A DNA stretch of 64,000 nucleotides from Filomicrobium insigne (GCF_900104305.1 NZ_FNJC01000005.1:1-64000); one strand, 5' to 3'; shown: positions 44,697 through 54,672, numbered from the stretch's first letter. Notes: a model not told the origin generated them from the letters alone. Translations and numbers: made by a program.

Positions 44697-45319
44697 TGGA
44701 AAACCTCACGACGAAAGTGCGCGTCGAATGCCGCATGCAGAGTTACCGCATCGAGCGACGCCAACAAGGGCAAACGCCCCAGACGCCGTGTCATCGCGAA
44801 ATCGCATATCGTGCGTTCCGTATCGATGTTCTCCTCACCAATGAAAGTGATCCCGTGAATGTTGAGACCTCGCGTCTTCAACACGTCGATCGAGAGCAAA
44901 GTATGGTTGATCGTACCCAGCGACGTCCGCGCGCAGAGAATAATCGGAAGCGCCCAATCTCCGATGACATCGATCTGGAGCAGGTCGCGTGTGAGCGGCA
45001 CCAGCAGCCCCCCGGCAAGCTCGACAACGAAGGGGCGCACCGTCTCAGGCAGACCTAGCTGCGACCGCTCGATTTGTACCTTGTCAATCTCCGCCGCGAG
45101 ATGAGGGGAACAGGGCGTGCGCAAACTGTATCGCGGTTCAAGGAAGTGATCCGCAGGCAAACCTGAAAGCCGCTGCACGACCTGCGTATCGGTCTCCTCC
45201 TGCGTCCCCGCTTGAACGGGCTTCCAGTAGTTGAAGCCGAGCGCACGTGTGAGCGCTGCACAAAAGACGGTTTTTCCGATCCCCGTGTCGGTTCCGGCAA
45301 CAATGAAACCCGATGTCAT
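44693..45319 (-). CDS. bioD: Dethiobiotin synthetase
   Basis: ATP-dependent ring closure of DAPA with CO2 to dethiobiotin. 208 aa; P-loop variant VAGTDTGIGKTVFCAALTRA, YWKPVQAGTQEETD, and VELAGGLLVPLT are the family motifs. Four-base overlaps with bioF before and bioA after show tight coupling. Confidence 0.96.
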   Translation of the reverse strand: MTSGFIVAGTDTGIGKTVFCAALTRALGFNYWKPVQAGTQEETDTQVVQRLSGLPADHFLEPRYSLRTPCSPHLAAEIDKVQIERSQLGLPETVRPFVVELAGGLLVPLTRDLLQIDVIGDWALPIILCARTSLGTINHTLLSIDVLKTRGLNIHGITFIGEENIDTERTICDFAMTRRLGRLPLLASLDAVTLHAAFDAHFRREVFQ

Positions 45320-46476
45320 GATGCCAGCCGTTGCGCCTGTTCTTCCGCGAGGTCATCAACCATGGCCAAAGCCTCATCCTCGCTCACATTCAGATTAAGC
45401 GACAGCCTCAGCCGCGCGGTTCCTTCCGGCACCGTAGGTGGGCGGATCGCACGGATATCATACCCGCGCGCTTGCATCGCCGCCGCAAGTCGCACGGCCT
45501 CAGCATCACTTCCGACAATCACCGGCTGGATCTGTGTGCCCGTGGGCTGGATACCACATTTCTCTTCAAGTGCCCGCCCGACACGCCGAACGAGGTGGCT
45601 CAACTGCGCCCGGCGCTCGTCGCCCTGCGCGATGAGCCGAAGACTTGCCCGCACCACCGCCGCAAGCAGAGGCGATGGCGCCGTCGCATAAATAAATGGA
45701 CGCCCCCGATTGACGATGAAATCACACAAGACCTTGGGCGCCGTAATAATCCCGCCCATAACGCCCAGCGCTTTGCCACAGGTATGAAGCGCGATGAAAT
45801 TCTCGGTCGCCTCGAACCTCGCCGAGAGCCCCCGGCCTTGAGGACCAAAGACGCCCGTCGCATGGGCCTCATCGGCAACCAGTATCGCATCATGCCGGCG
45901 CGCGACGCTCATCAGGTCTTCCAGCGGCGCGATGTCCCCATCCATGCTGTAGAGACTTTCCACCGCAATCCAGGCTCGTCCCGTATGCCCCTGAGACCGC
46001 CACTTCGCGATGGCATCCCCGAACGCCTGCACGTCGTTATGCGGAACGGCAACATGCGGAGCGCGCGAAGCCTTCATGCCATCGTGCACACTGGCGTGGA
46101 TCAGTTCATCATGGACGATAAGGTCTTCGCGCTGCGGCAGCGTAGAAAACAGTGCGTAGTTCGCAACAAATCCGCCGCCGAAGAAGAGCGCAGCCTCAGC
46201 TCCGAAGAACGTGGCCGCTTCCGCCTCAAGCGCCTCGTGTTCAGCATCGTTCCCTCGTAGGAGACGCGATCCTCCAGAGCCGATACTTGCCCCCTGTTCC
46301 AAAGCAACCATCGCCGCTTCCCGCAACTCAGGAGCCGAAGCCAAGCCGAGATAATCGTTTGAGGCAAAGTCGAGCCCTGCGCGCGGTGAAAGCTGCCGCA
46401 ACCGATTGCGACGGGCCAGCGCTTCAAGACCGCGCGCCTGAGCTGCGTGCCTGCTTTTCGCCCGCGCGTCGTTCAT
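45316..46476 (-). CDS. bioF: 8-amino-7-oxononanoate synthase
   Basis: PLP-dependent alpha-oxoamine synthase, 386 aa, condensing pimeloyl-ACP with alanine to KAPA. Motifs: DFASNDYLGLASAPE, GSGGSRLLRGNDAEHEALE, LVADEAHATGVFGPQGRG and HTCGKALGVMGG with the PLP lysine. Preceded by bioB with a 41-bp gap and overlapping bioD by four bases. Confidence 0.97.
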   Translation of the reverse strand: MNDARAKSRHAAQARGLEALARRNRLRQLSPRAGLDFASNDYLGLASAPELREAAMVALEQGASIGSGGSRLLRGNDAEHEALEAEAATFFGAEAALFFGGGFVANYALFSTLPQREDLIVHDELIHASVHDGMKASRAPHVAVPHNDVQAFGDAIAKWRSQGHTGRAWIAVESLYSMDGDIAPLEDLMSVARRHDAILVADEAHATGVFGPQGRGLSARFEATENFIALHTCGKALGVMGGIITAPKVLCDFIVNRGRPFIYATAPSPLLAAVVRASLRLIAQGDERRAQLSHLVRRVGRALEEKCGIQPTGTQIQPVIVGSDAEAVRLAAAMQARGYDIRAIRPPTVPEGTARLRLSLNLNVSEDEALAMVDDLAEEQAQRLAS

Positions 46477-46517
46477 GGAGCCTTTCGCCTTTCAGGTCAT
46501 CCGGCTAACGAACCCCT

Positions 46518-47519
46518 TCAGGTTCCGGGTGCCATACCTTGAAGACCGAGCTTGTCGAACAGCACATCATCCGCGTCTTCGCCAGGATTGTCCGCCGTGA
46601 GCAATGTCTCGCCGACAAAGATCGAATTCGCTCCGGCAAAGAAGCATAGAGCTTGAAGCTCGTCGCTCATCTCCGTGCGCCCGGCGGACAAGCGAACGAC
46701 TGACTTCGGCATCATGATGCGCGCAACTGCAATGGTGCGTACGAAGTCGATACCATCGATCCTCTCCGTCGACGCCAACGGCGTCCCCGGAATCGGTATG
46801 AGCATGTTGATCGGGACACTTTCCGGATGCTGTTCGAGATTAGCCAGCGTGACCAGCATGTCCACCCGGTCCTGACTATCCTCGCCCATACCGAGAATGC
46901 CGCCGCAGCAAACCTTGATGCCCGCTTCCCGCACCCGATTGATCGTGTCGATACGGCTTTCAAAGCTGCGCGTTGTGATGATCTCGGAGTAATAGCGCTC
47001 CGATGTATCGATGTTGTGGTTGTAGTAGTCGAGCCCGGCGTCCTTGAGCCGGCCGACATCATCGTCCGTGAGCATGCCCAGCGTCATGCACGTCTCAAGG
47101 CCCAATTCTTTCACGCCCTCGACCATGGCCACGATCGTGTCCATGTCACGCGCCTTCGGGCTCCGCCATGCTGCCCCCATGCAGTAGCGCGTAGCGCCCG
47201 AAGCCTTGGCCGCACGCGCGCCTTCGAGCACCTCCTGGACCGCCATCAGCTTTGAAGCCTTCAAGCCGGAATCGTATTTCGCGGACTGGCTGCAATATCC
47301 GCAATCCTCCGGGCACCCGCCCGTCTTGATCGAAATCAGCTGGCTCTTCTGGACGGCGTTGGCGTCGAAGTAGCGACGATGAACCGTGTGCGCCTCAAAA
47401 AGCAGATCGTTAAACGGGCGCCGATAGAGTTCGAGCGCTTCGACACGTGTCCAGTCATGACGCACATCGCTCCGCTTCGCCGTCTCGGCGCGCGCCATTG
47501 CAACCGTGTCGGTGAGCAT
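46518..47519 (-). CDS. bioB: Biotin synthase
   Basis: Radical SAM enzyme inserting sulfur into dethiobiotin. 333 aa; the SAM-cluster motif [18 protein letters not shown] is intact, as are the second-cluster cysteines (for example [19 protein letters not shown]). AAGGAGAG precedes the ATG. First gene of the bioB-F-D-A-Z operon. I looked for the BioR-box TTATCTATAA upstream and saw no match. Confidence 0.98.
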   Translation of the reverse strand: MLTDTVAMARAETAKRSDVRHDWTRVEALELYRRPFNDLLFEAHTVHRRYFDANAVQKSQLISIKTGGCPEDCGYCSQSAKYDSGLKASKLMAVQEVLEGARAAKASGATRYCMGAAWRSPKARDMDTIVAMVEGVKELGLETCMTLGMLTDDDVGRLKDAGLDYYNHNIDTSERYYSEIITTRSFESRIDTINRVREAGIKVCCGGILGMGEDSQDRVDMLVTLANLEQHPESVPINMLIPIPGTPLASTERIDGIDFVRTIAVARIMMPKSVVRLSAGRTEMSDELQALCFFAGANSIFVGETLLTADNPGEDADDVLFDKLGLQGMAPGT

Positions 47520-47700
47520 GAATTATCTCTCCTTGCTATCCCGTGGAGGTGTCGGCTCTTTAACTGAACCAGCCGCGGCGAACACTTACCGCCTTGTTTG
47601 GCCGCATTTTGTGCACCGCCGAGCCCGCTCCGGCAAGCCCTTGTCAGCGGTTGTACTTTCCACGAGGCCCAAATCACCCTGGTATCCCAGCATTCTGCGG

Positions 47701-48831
47701 CTATTTGCCTGCAGGTTGCGCCAGAACATGCCATGTTCCGTCTGCGGCGGCGCCACCCGTTTTAAGAGCTTCGCCGAGGCTATCGATGATTTGTCCGGCT
47801 ATCGGTAGCCGATAGTGCAAATTGTCCCAATAATTCTCGTCGCGGGTCGTAAGCTGAGAATGGCGCCGAAAATCAATAAGATAGGCGTCGTGCCGACGTG
47901 CTAAGCCCGCGATGCGGGACTTACATTCCGTTTCGACGGCGGCAACGTCGCTACCAAGACGCGGCTGGGCAGCAATATGAACCGGCATAAAAACCAGGAT
48001 CACCCGCTGAGCAGCGAGCGCACCCAAATCGGCGTCCAGCCACTTCAAGGCTGGAAAATCCCATCCCTTCCGCTCTTCATCCGAAGCTACGTAAGGTTTT
48101 GAGGCAGCAGTGCGTCGATGCCCGCGATTTCCCCAAATCTTACGTTTGGCCTTTTCAGCGTCATAGCTCGCATCCGGCGGAACAAAGACCTCGAACCCGC
48201 GTGAGGATATGCGAGCCTCTGTGAGCCCCAAATGATAAGCAAGCTTCCGGCCGGCGATTTCAACGGCCTTTCCATTTAGCATGAACGGGAAATCGTTCCA
48301 GGGATTGGCGTCGTACATCCAATCGGGAAAGCCCCGCTTTGTGATACGCCGCTCATCGGCACGCTGATCGCACCACACCACATCAAGGCCGACAATAAGG
48401 GTATGGAGTTTTGCCCCTTCAGACTGCACGAGGTGCATGAATTGGCTCTGCTCCCAGGCCCGCCCATCATTGAGCGCTAGGTTCAGAAATCGGCCGCCAA
48501 ACTGGGCATCAAGAAGCTCTGGATCCAACAAGCGTGACGTTGACGTTCCGACGACAACCGAATCGTAGTCCTTTTCCCGCACCAGCGCCGGATACTGAAA
48601 GCGCTGATTGTCGTCCATGACGACATGAGATCCGGTGAAACTCCACGGCAGATTGCCGTACGGATTCAACGCCGCCACAATCAGAACAAGGGCCACAGCC
48701 GAAACGGCGAACGTCAGCAGCAGTATCCGCGCATGGCCCGACCAATTGAAACCTGTCTTCAACTCCCGCGCGCACGAGCGCTCCGGTTCGCGGCCCCGCC
48801 CCACTTCCAGCGCTCGTACCTCGTCCGTCAT
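47701..48831 (-). CDS. Membrane-anchored SGNH-like hydrolase-fold protein
   Basis: The 376 aa protein has a cytosolic basic N-terminus, one membrane helix (about 35-57, RILLLTFAVSAVALVLIVAAL) and a large periplasmic part. Features recall SGNH/GDSL-like families (AlgJ/AlgX or DltD-like): VVVGTSTSRLLDPE (block I Ser), LNLALNDGRAWEQ, VGLDVVWCDQ and YWDNLHYRLPIAGQI (D..H pair). These suggest an esterase or acyl/acetyl-modifying enzyme on an envelope glycan. It ends 181 bp before bioB on the same strand; no link to biotin is evident. The family assignment is by motif pattern only. Confidence 0.75.
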   Translation of the reverse strand: MTDEVRALEVGRGREPERSCARELKTGFNWSGHARILLLTFAVSAVALVLIVAALNPYGNLPWSFTGSHVVMDDNQRFQYPALVREKDYDSVVVGTSTSRLLDPELLDAQFGGRFLNLALNDGRAWEQSQFMHLVQSEGAKLHTLIVGLDVVWCDQRADERRITKRGFPDWMYDANPWNDFPFMLNGKAVEIAGRKLAYHLGLTEARISSRGFEVFVPPDASYDAEKAKRKIWGNRGHRRTAASKPYVASDEERKGWDFPALKWLDADLGALAAQRVILVFMPVHIAAQPRLGSDVAAVETECKSRIAGLARRHDAYLIDFRRHSQLTTRDENYWDNLHYRLPIAGQIIDSLGEALKTGGAAADGTWHVLAQPAGK

Positions 48832-48847
48832 GCGGAGCAGGGTTCCC

Positions 48848-49720
48848 TCAGCTCTCCATCGGCGCCGTCATCGCCTGCGTCGTTACCGTGAAGGAACGGT
48901 CATGCCGCAAAGACGGAACACGCGCACGGACTTGAGCAACTTGCCCCAAATCGAGGTCAGCAAAAACGACGCCCGGTTCCGTCCCGCCTTCGGCCAGAAC
49001 TTCACCCCAAGGTGAAATGATGACGCTATGACCATAGGTTGAACGGCCATGCTCATGCTGACCACCCTGCGCCGCCGCAAGCACGAAACACTGTGCCTCG
49101 ATCGCCCGCGAACGCAACAAGGTATGCCAGTGCGCCTCACCCGTCGTACGCGTGAACGCCGCAGGCACGGCTAACAACGAAGCCCCGCCATGAGCCAACG
49201 CCCGGAAAAGATAGGGAAAACGTAGGTCGTAGCAGATCGTCAAACCGAGGCCGCCCCAAGGTGTGGCCGCGATCACGGCTTCTTCTCCGGCCTTATAGTT
49301 CTCGCTTTCGCGGTAACTCTCACCATTGGCAAGCTCGACGTCGAACATATGGATCTTGTCATAGCGCGCGGCGATCTCGCCAGCGGGTGAAATCAGGAAA
49401 GACCTGTTCGCCAGCTTGTCCGGCGTTACCCGCACGGGGATCGATCCGATGTGCAGCCAAATCCCAAGCGCGTGCGCAACCGACTGAAACGCCGCTAACG
49501 CCTCATTTCCTTCCTCCGGCTGACAAGCGGCAAACAAACGTTCGCGATCGAGCTCCATCAGCGTCGTGACTTCGGGCGTCTGAACATACTGCGCGCCTCC
49601 CGCTGCCGCCTCACGGATCAACGCAACCGCTGCCGTCACATTGGCGTCGACCGTACGGCCCGAGCACATTTGTACGAGGCCCGCCCGAAATTTTTCACCT
49701 GCAATAGTGTTATTAGTCAT
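48848..49720 (-). CDS. Carbon-nitrogen hydrolase (Nit/omega-amidase family)
   Basis: Nitrilase-superfamily amidase of 290 aa with the Glu-Lys-Cys triad in TPEVTTLME, YDKIHMFDVEL and GLTICYDLRFPYLFR. Closest in pattern to the Nit1/omega-amidase branch, which repairs deaminated glutathione or hydrolyses 2-oxoglutaramate. The downstream SGNH-like gene starts 17 bp after its stop codon, and glutaredoxin and ComF genes lie upstream on the same strand; this order grxC-nit is common in Hyphomicrobiales and fits thiol metabolism. Confidence 0.93.
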   Translation of the reverse strand: MTNNTIAGEKFRAGLVQMCSGRTVDANVTAAVALIREAAAGGAQYVQTPEVTTLMELDRERLFAACQPEEGNEALAAFQSVAHALGIWLHIGSIPVRVTPDKLANRSFLISPAGEIAARYDKIHMFDVELANGESYRESENYKAGEEAVIAATPWGGLGLTICYDLRFPYLFRALAHGGASLLAVPAAFTRTTGEAHWHTLLRSRAIEAQCFVLAAAQGGQHEHGRSTYGHSVIISPWGEVLAEGGTEPGVVFADLDLGQVAQVRARVPSLRHDRSFTVTTQAMTAPMES

Positions 49721-49811
49721 GTGCCGCCCGTTGTATTCGAATATGCTTCGCTGACCACGCTAACAAAAAGGAATACGCCGCTCGGCTATCGAGAGAAACC
49801 CCGAAAACTGC

Positions 49812-50078
49812 TCAATCACTCCGGGGGGTCAGCTTAGCGTCGAGACGGCCTGTCGTTTCAAGGGCGAACAGATCGTCCCAGCCGCCAACATGCTCATCAC
49901 CGATAAAGATCTGCGGCACCGTATTGCGACCCGCCGCCTTCGCACGCATGGCCTCCCGCAAATCAGCGCGCGCCGTAACATCAATTTCCTCAAACGGGGC
50001 ATTCTTTTTGCGGAGCAGGTTTGTGGCCATATGGCAGTATGGACACAACAGTGTTGTGTAGATGGTTATGTGCGCCAT
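49812..50078 (-). CDS. grxC: Glutaredoxin 3
   Basis: An 88 aa dithiol glutaredoxin with the active site CPYC (TLLCPYCHMATNLL), the cis-Pro segment NTVPQIFIGDEHVGG, and the GG-D motif. Reduces disulfides with glutathione. Upstream of the nitrilase-family gene by about 90 bp. Confidence 0.96.
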   Translation of the reverse strand: MAHITIYTTLLCPYCHMATNLLRKKNAPFEEIDVTARADLREAMRAKAAGRNTVPQIFIGDEHVGGWDDLFALETTGRLDAKLTPRSD

Positions 50079-50174
50079 TCCCTCGTCTCACACGCTGCCG
50101 GATCAACCCGAAAAGCTAGCGATAGCAGGTGTTCATGGCAAAGCCCTAACCATGCACTTTCAACAACCGCGACG

Positions 50175-50990
50175 TTACGTCGTCATGCGTTCGGGCTCCG
50201 TGACCAACGCCAAGGCCAGAACATCAACTGCCACCGCACCGGCATCCAGCAAGACCTTGGCACAAGCCTCCACCGTGGCGCCGGTCGTAACGACATCGTC
50301 AACAAGAAGAACGCGGCGTCCCTGCACAATGGACCGCCCCATAGGTGCGATAACAAACGCCCCCCGCACATTCTGCCTCCGTTGCGCATGGGTCAAACCG
50401 ACTTGGCTCCGGGTCGCCCGCACGCGGTGCAGGACCATAGGTGAGTGCTTTACCCCCGACCGTCGGCTGAGCTCCCCGCCCAGGATGGCCGCTTGATTGA
50501 ATCGGCGCTTGAGCAGCCGTAAGCGATTGAGCGGAACGGGGACAATGACATCAGCGGTATCTAGCAATTCGTGCCCCGCCTGCAGCAGCCAACCACCGAA
50601 TAGCCGCCGAATATCGTGGCGATCGTGATATTTGAAGCGATGGATAAGCTGACGCATAACGCCGTCATAACTCGCGACCGCACGCGCCCGATGATAGAGC
50701 GGCACGCGCACCGCGGCCGCCGCCGAAATCATGACCCCACCCGTATCAAACGGCAGAGGCAAACCGAGCCGGTCACACAAAGGCGCACGAATAAAATCTA
50801 TTTGGCACCAACATTCCGGGCAAAGCGCATGATGTACGGATAAGGGAGCCTGGCACGCGAGACAGACAGGCGGAACAATGGTGTCGGCGAGGCGACCGGC
50901 AAGGGCGCGCGCATTGACAAAAAATGCGCTAAAAGCTGAGCGTGTCTGCGGCTCTGCGCCGTTACTTTCGCCCTTGCCTGAAACAACCAT
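50175..50990 (-). CDS. ComF-family phosphoribosyltransferase-like protein
   Basis: The 271 aa protein has the N-terminal zinc-ribbon of ComF/GntX proteins (CLACQAPLSVHHALCPECW) and a C-terminal PRTase-like domain with VLLVDDVVTTGATVEACAK. GGAGG lies nine bases before the ATG at 50990, preferred over a TTG six bases upstream. ComF homologues act in DNA uptake in some bacteria, but in alphaproteobacteria the function is unclear. Divergent from the methyltransferase gene. Confidence 0.92.
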   Translation of the reverse strand: MVVSGKGESNGAEPQTRSAFSAFFVNARALAGRLADTIVPPVCLACQAPLSVHHALCPECWCQIDFIRAPLCDRLGLPLPFDTGGVMISAAAAVRVPLYHRARAVASYDGVMRQLIHRFKYHDRHDIRRLFGGWLLQAGHELLDTADVIVPVPLNRLRLLKRRFNQAAILGGELSRRSGVKHSPMVLHRVRATRSQVGLTHAQRRQNVRGAFVIAPMGRSIVQGRRVLLVDDVVTTGATVEACAKVLLDAGAVAVDVLALALVTEPERMTT

Positions 50991-51118
50991 AAGCAAATTC
51001 CTCCGTACACGAGGATAACCTGCTCAGCTTGAATCGGCGAGAGCCAGCGCGACCTATGTAGAACGAAGTGCACGCCTCTATTCATATCGCCCAGGCCTGC
51101 AAAGCCACGGAATCAGGA

Positions 51119-52054
51119 ATGGCATCCGAGACCTCAAATATCGTTTTTGACCGTGCCCAGCTTCGCCGTCAGCGCAACCGCGCCGCGGGTGGTGCCGCCG
51201 ATCACGACTTCCTGCTGGCTTATGTGAGTGACGACCTCGTTGACCGCCTATCCATCGTCACGCGATCATTTCCGGCAACGCTCAATCTTGGAGCCCACCA
51301 CGGTCTGCTAAGCCGTAGAATTAGAGAACTCGACAACGTCGGCGTGGTGATAGACGCCGACGCATCGCTCAACCTCCTCATGCAATGCACGGGCCCCCGC
51401 GTCCTCGCCGATGAAGAGGCCCTCCCGTTTGCTTCCGAAAGCCTTGATCTGGTCGTCTCTGGCTTAGCGTTCCAGTTCGTCAACGATTTGCCCGGCACCC
51501 TCATTCAGATCCGCAAGGCTTTGCGGCCTGACGGTCTGCTCCTGGCCACATTGCTAGGCGGCGCCACGTTGAGAGAACTGCGTCATGCTTGGCTGGTTGC
51601 TGAGTCCGAAGTTTCCGGTGGTGTCTCGCCGCGCGTGGCACCTTTTGCCGATGTCCGCGAGGTAGGGGCTCTTTTGCAGCGAGCGGGCTTTGCACTTCCC
51701 GTCGTCGATTCCGAAACGCTGACAGTGACCTATGATTCCCCCCTCGCACTGATGAGGGAACTCAAGAAAATGGGCGCCGCAAATGCTCTATCAGGGCGGC
51801 ACAGACATCCCGTCACGCGTCATCTGCTGGCGCGCGCATGCGAGGTTTATATAGACACCTTCGCAACCTCTGACGGAAGGATACCCGCTACCTTTGAATT
51901 GATCACGATGACGGCATGGGCACCGCACGAAAGTCAGCAGAAGCCCTTGCGTCCAGGCTCCGCACAACATCGTCTGGCAGACGCCCTAGGCACGACGGAA
52001 CATTCCACCGGAGAAAAACCGGACCAAGTCGGCAATTCAAAACGTCGAGACTAG
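51119..52054 (+). CDS. SAM-dependent methyltransferase (BioC/NDUFAF5-like)
   Basis: The 311 aa protein starts ...IVFDRAQLRRQRNRAA as in the NDUFAF5/BioC-like class and has a class I Rossmann pattern with LNLGAHHGLLSRRI (motif I), VIDADAS and ALPFASESLDLVVSGLAFQFVNDL. NDUFAF5 hydroxylates a complex I arginine in mitochondria; BioC methylates malonyl-ACP. Because this genome has BioZ, a BioC role is less likely. The frame extends upstream to a GTG at 51068. The last 40 residues look disordered. Confidence 0.85.
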   Translation: MASETSNIVFDRAQLRRQRNRAAGGAADHDFLLAYVSDDLVDRLSIVTRSFPATLNLGAHHGLLSRRIRELDNVGVVIDADASLNLLMQCTGPRVLADEEALPFASESLDLVVSGLAFQFVNDLPGTLIQIRKALRPDGLLLATLLGGATLRELRHAWLVAESEVSGGVSPRVAPFADVREVGALLQRAGFALPVVDSETLTVTYDSPLALMRELKKMGAANALSGRHRHPVTRHLLARACEVYIDTFATSDGRIPATFELITMTAWAPHESQQKPLRPGSAQHRLADALGTTEHSTGEKPDQVGNSKRRD

Positions 52055-52067
52055 TCGGACCACTTGA

Positions 52068-52520
52068 TCAGCCGAGCAGGTCCCTCAGCATGGGGACAAG
52101 CGGAATGTCTGCTGGCGGCATCGGATACTTGCCGAGTCGACTGGCACGCACCCAAGCCAACTCCTGGCCTTCCCGCGCGACGATGTCCCCATCCCATTTC
52201 CGACAGAGGTAAAGGGGCATCAGCAAATGAAACTGCTCGTAAGTGTGGCTGGCGAAGGTGAACGGTGCGAGGCAGCTTTCACAGACCTCGATGTCCAGTT
52301 CCTCACGCAATTCGCGCACGAGAGCCGCCTCGGGCGTTTCCCCGACGTGCACCTTGCCGCCGGGAAACTCCCACAGACCAGCGAGATTTTTGCCTGCAGG
52401 ACGTCGCGCGATAAGCACATGGTTGTTCGGATCGACAAGCGCAGCGGCCACAACAAGCAGCATTTTGGACTGCGGTGCCGCATCTCCCTCGGATGAAGGA
52501 CGTAAAGTAGTAAGAGCCAT
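52068..52520 (-). CDS. mutT: NUDIX hydrolase MutT-like
   Basis: About 150 aa with the complete NUDIX box GKVHVGETPEAALVRELREEL and WEFPGGK before it; LAPFTFASHTYEQFHLLMPL is typical of MutT 8-oxo-dGTP diphosphatases. The ATG at 52520 overlaps the end of the TPMT gene at the same base, so they are coupled; a TTG further upstream is less likely. Often found next to argJ in alphaproteobacteria. Confidence 0.93.
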   Translation of the reverse strand: MALTTLRPSSEGDAAPQSKMLLVVAAALVDPNNHVLIARRPAGKNLAGLWEFPGGKVHVGETPEAALVRELREELDIEVCESCLAPFTFASHTYEQFHLLMPLYLCRKWDGDIVAREGQELAWVRASRLGKYPMPPADIPLVPMLRDLLG

Positions 52521-53170
52521 CAGCGCAGCCTGTAACAAGTTTCAACGAGACCCGTCAGGCCACGTTTTATGAGATTGGCATTTCCTGCAAGAGCATCACG
52601 CTCAGATAGTAGATCTATCGCGAAACGGTCGCCAAACAGCTTTTCCACTTCGACCTTCGACACCGAAAAAGGCGGGCCAGACATTTCGGCAGGATTATAG
52701 GAAAGCGAAACGAGCAACCCACTGACCTCAGGCTTCAACACCTCCCCCAGCCTCCGCGCATACTTGGCCCGCATGTCGGGAGGGAGTGCCACAAGGCTCG
52801 CCCGGTCATAAAAATAAGAGACATTTGCAAGGACGCCTTCGGGCAATTGAAACAGATCGCCGCACCAGATATCAAATGGCCCCGCAGAATAAACCGAGAA
52901 ACTTTCTTCCCGGCGCACCTCAGGCTCAAGCCGCTCATTCTCAAAGAAGGCTTCAACCGCCTGTGCACTGAGTTCCACGCCGAGCACGGAATGCCCGCGC
53001 GCCGCAAGCCAACGCATATCGAGACTTTTACCGCACAGAGGCACAAAAACACGGGTTTCAGTGTTCTGGGCGATCTGCGGCCAGAATTCGGATAGCCCCG
53101 CCTGCACCTCGTCACGATGAAAGCCGATGTCACCCGTTTCCCAGCGCTTGATCCAGAATTCTGGTTCCAT
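52520..53170 (-). CDS. tpm: Thiopurine S-methyltransferase
   Basis: TPMT-family methyltransferase, 216 aa from the ATG at 53170 with GAGG upstream, the family's usual size. It starts MEPEFWIKRWETGDIGFHRDEVQ and contains VFVPLCGKSLDMRWLAARGH and VLGVELSAQAVEAFF. Bacterial TPMTs methylate selenium, tellurium or thiol compounds. The longer frame to 53239 overlaps argJ. Lies between argJ and mutT on the same strand. Confidence 0.93.
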   Translation of the reverse strand: MEPEFWIKRWETGDIGFHRDEVQAGLSEFWPQIAQNTETRVFVPLCGKSLDMRWLAARGHSVLGVELSAQAVEAFFENERLEPEVRREESFSVYSAGPFDIWCGDLFQLPEGVLANVSYFYDRASLVALPPDMRAKYARRLGEVLKPEVSGLLVSLSYNPAEMSGPPFSVSKVEVEKLFGDRFAIDLLSERDALAGNANLIKRGLTGLVETCYRLR

Positions 53171-53219
53171 CGCTCTCACCTCATCGCGGAGATGCGTGCA
53201 GCATCCCTCTCGTTTGTTT

Positions 53220-54467
53220 CTAGCTGCGATAATCCGCATTGATAGAAATGTACGCGTGCGTCAAATCGCAAGTCCACACACGTGCGTGACCGCCGCCGAT
53301 ACCAACGTCGACGCAGATCTTAATCTCAGCGTTCTTCATATATTGAGCCACGGTCTGTTCGACATACTCCGGCGCGCGCTCCCCCTCTTTCGCGACGAGA
53401 TGCGGCCCGAACCAGATCGAAAGCCGGTCGCGGTCAGCAGCCTCTCCGGATTTGCCCACCGCCATGACGACGCGTCCCCAGTTCGGATCTTCACCGGCGA
53501 TCGCGGCCTTCATGATTGGTGAATTGGCAATAGAAAAAGCGATTGTTCGGGCTGCCTTGTCACTCTCAGCACCCGTCACCTCGATTTCCACGAACTTGCT
53601 CAATCCCTCGCCGTCTTTAACGATCGCCATCGCGAGGTCATGCATCACGCCCTTGAGCGCAGCAGAAAACGCCGGAACGCGAGGATCCATTGCGTCCGCA
53701 ATCTCCGCCGCACCGCGCTCCGCAGCTTTACCCGTTGCGAACACAAGAACCGTATCGCTAGTCGAAGTATCGCCATCCACGGTGATGCAATTGAAGGTTT
53801 GATCAGCGAGCTCTGAAACGAGAGCTTGCAGGACCGGGTGTGCGATCGGAGCATCGGTAAAAATAAAGCTCAGCATCGTCGCCATGTCGGGCGCGATCAT
53901 GCCTGCCCCCTTGGCGAAACCAGCAATGCGCACCGGCACCCCATCCAAATCAACGCTCACTGACACGAGCTTGGGATAGGTGTCCGTCGTCATGATAGCC
54001 TGCGCCGCCGGCAACAGCGCATCAGGCGCCGCTTCAGTAGCAAGCCCTTTCAGCAGGTGTGAAAACGCACCGGCGTCCATCGGCTCTCCGATGACACCCG
54101 TCGAAGCCAGCATCACCTCTTCTGGAGCACACCCAACCGCCTCCGCCGCTGCGGCTGCCGTGATCTCGACAGCTTCCTGCCCGCGCTTACCCGTAAAAGC
54201 ATTCGCATTACCGGAATTGACCACCAATGCCCGCGCGCATCCGTGACGCAATTGAGCCGCGCACCAATCGACAGGCGCAGATCTTGTTTTGGACTGCGTG
54301 AGGACGCCGGCCACCACCGTGCCAGGGTCCAGTACTGCCACCATCAAATCCTTTCGGCCCTTATAGCGAATACCCGCTTCAGCGACCGCCAAACGCACGC
54401 CTTCCACCGGAGCAGCCTGCGGCAATGATTTGGGGGCGAACGGCGAAAGCGGTGGTGGTGAACCCAT
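53220..54467 (-). CDS. argJ: Bifunctional ornithine/glutamate N-acetyltransferase ArgJ
   Basis: Arginine biosynthesis enzyme, 415 aa, transferring acetyl from N-acetylornithine to glutamate, and from acetyl-CoA in bifunctional forms. The self-cleavage site is seen in [20 protein letters not shown] (Thr of MATM becomes the new N-terminus). Also [17 protein letters not shown]. The ATG at 54467 has GGAG seven bases upstream; the frame to 54542 is not needed. It lies between the parvulin terminator and tpm. Confidence 0.97.
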   Translation of the reverse strand: MGSPPPLSPFAPKSLPQAAPVEGVRLAVAEAGIRYKGRKDLMVAVLDPGTVVAGVLTQSKTRSAPVDWCAAQLRHGCARALVVNSGNANAFTGKRGQEAVEITAAAAAEAVGCAPEEVMLASTGVIGEPMDAGAFSHLLKGLATEAAPDALLPAAQAIMTTDTYPKLVSVSVDLDGVPVRIAGFAKGAGMIAPDMATMLSFIFTDAPIAHPVLQALVSELADQTFNCITVDGDTSTSDTVLVFATGKAAERGAAEIADAMDPRVPAFSAALKGVMHDLAMAIVKDGEGLSKFVEIEVTGAESDKAARTIAFSIANSPIMKAAIAGEDPNWGRVVMAVGKSGEAADRDRLSIWFGPHLVAKEGERAPEYVEQTVAQYMKNAEIKICVDVGIGGGHARVWTCDLTHAYISINADYRS

Positions 54468-54609
54468 CTCGGATCTCCGAATGAGAAGGTGGCGTGCATC
54501 CGGAAAAGTGGAAACCGGCTTTCCGATAAGAAGCACAACCAAACAAAGAGCTAAGGGGGGCTCCGCGATTCAACAAAAGGTGAAAGGACTGAAACCCCGG
54601 CACAGAAAA

Positions 54610-54645
54610 CAGTTCGGGCCGCAAAAAAACAAGCGGCCCGAGACA
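54610..54645 (-). terminator. Terminator after the parvulin gene
   Basis: Strong 9-bp GC stem (TCGGGCCGC at 54614-54622 and complement at 54633-54641) with an A-rich (T-rich on the minus strand) loop, followed by ACTGTTTTCT on the minus strand, about 30 bp after the stop. Confidence 0.75.
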
Positions 54646-54672
54646 TCAGCAAAGATTAGAGCGAGCGCCGGC

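Noticed and set aside
47520-47700. BioR operator before bioB
   Set aside because: The TTATCTCTCC stretch before bioB is simply the complement of its AAGGAGAG ribosome site; no TTATCTATAA palindrome is present.
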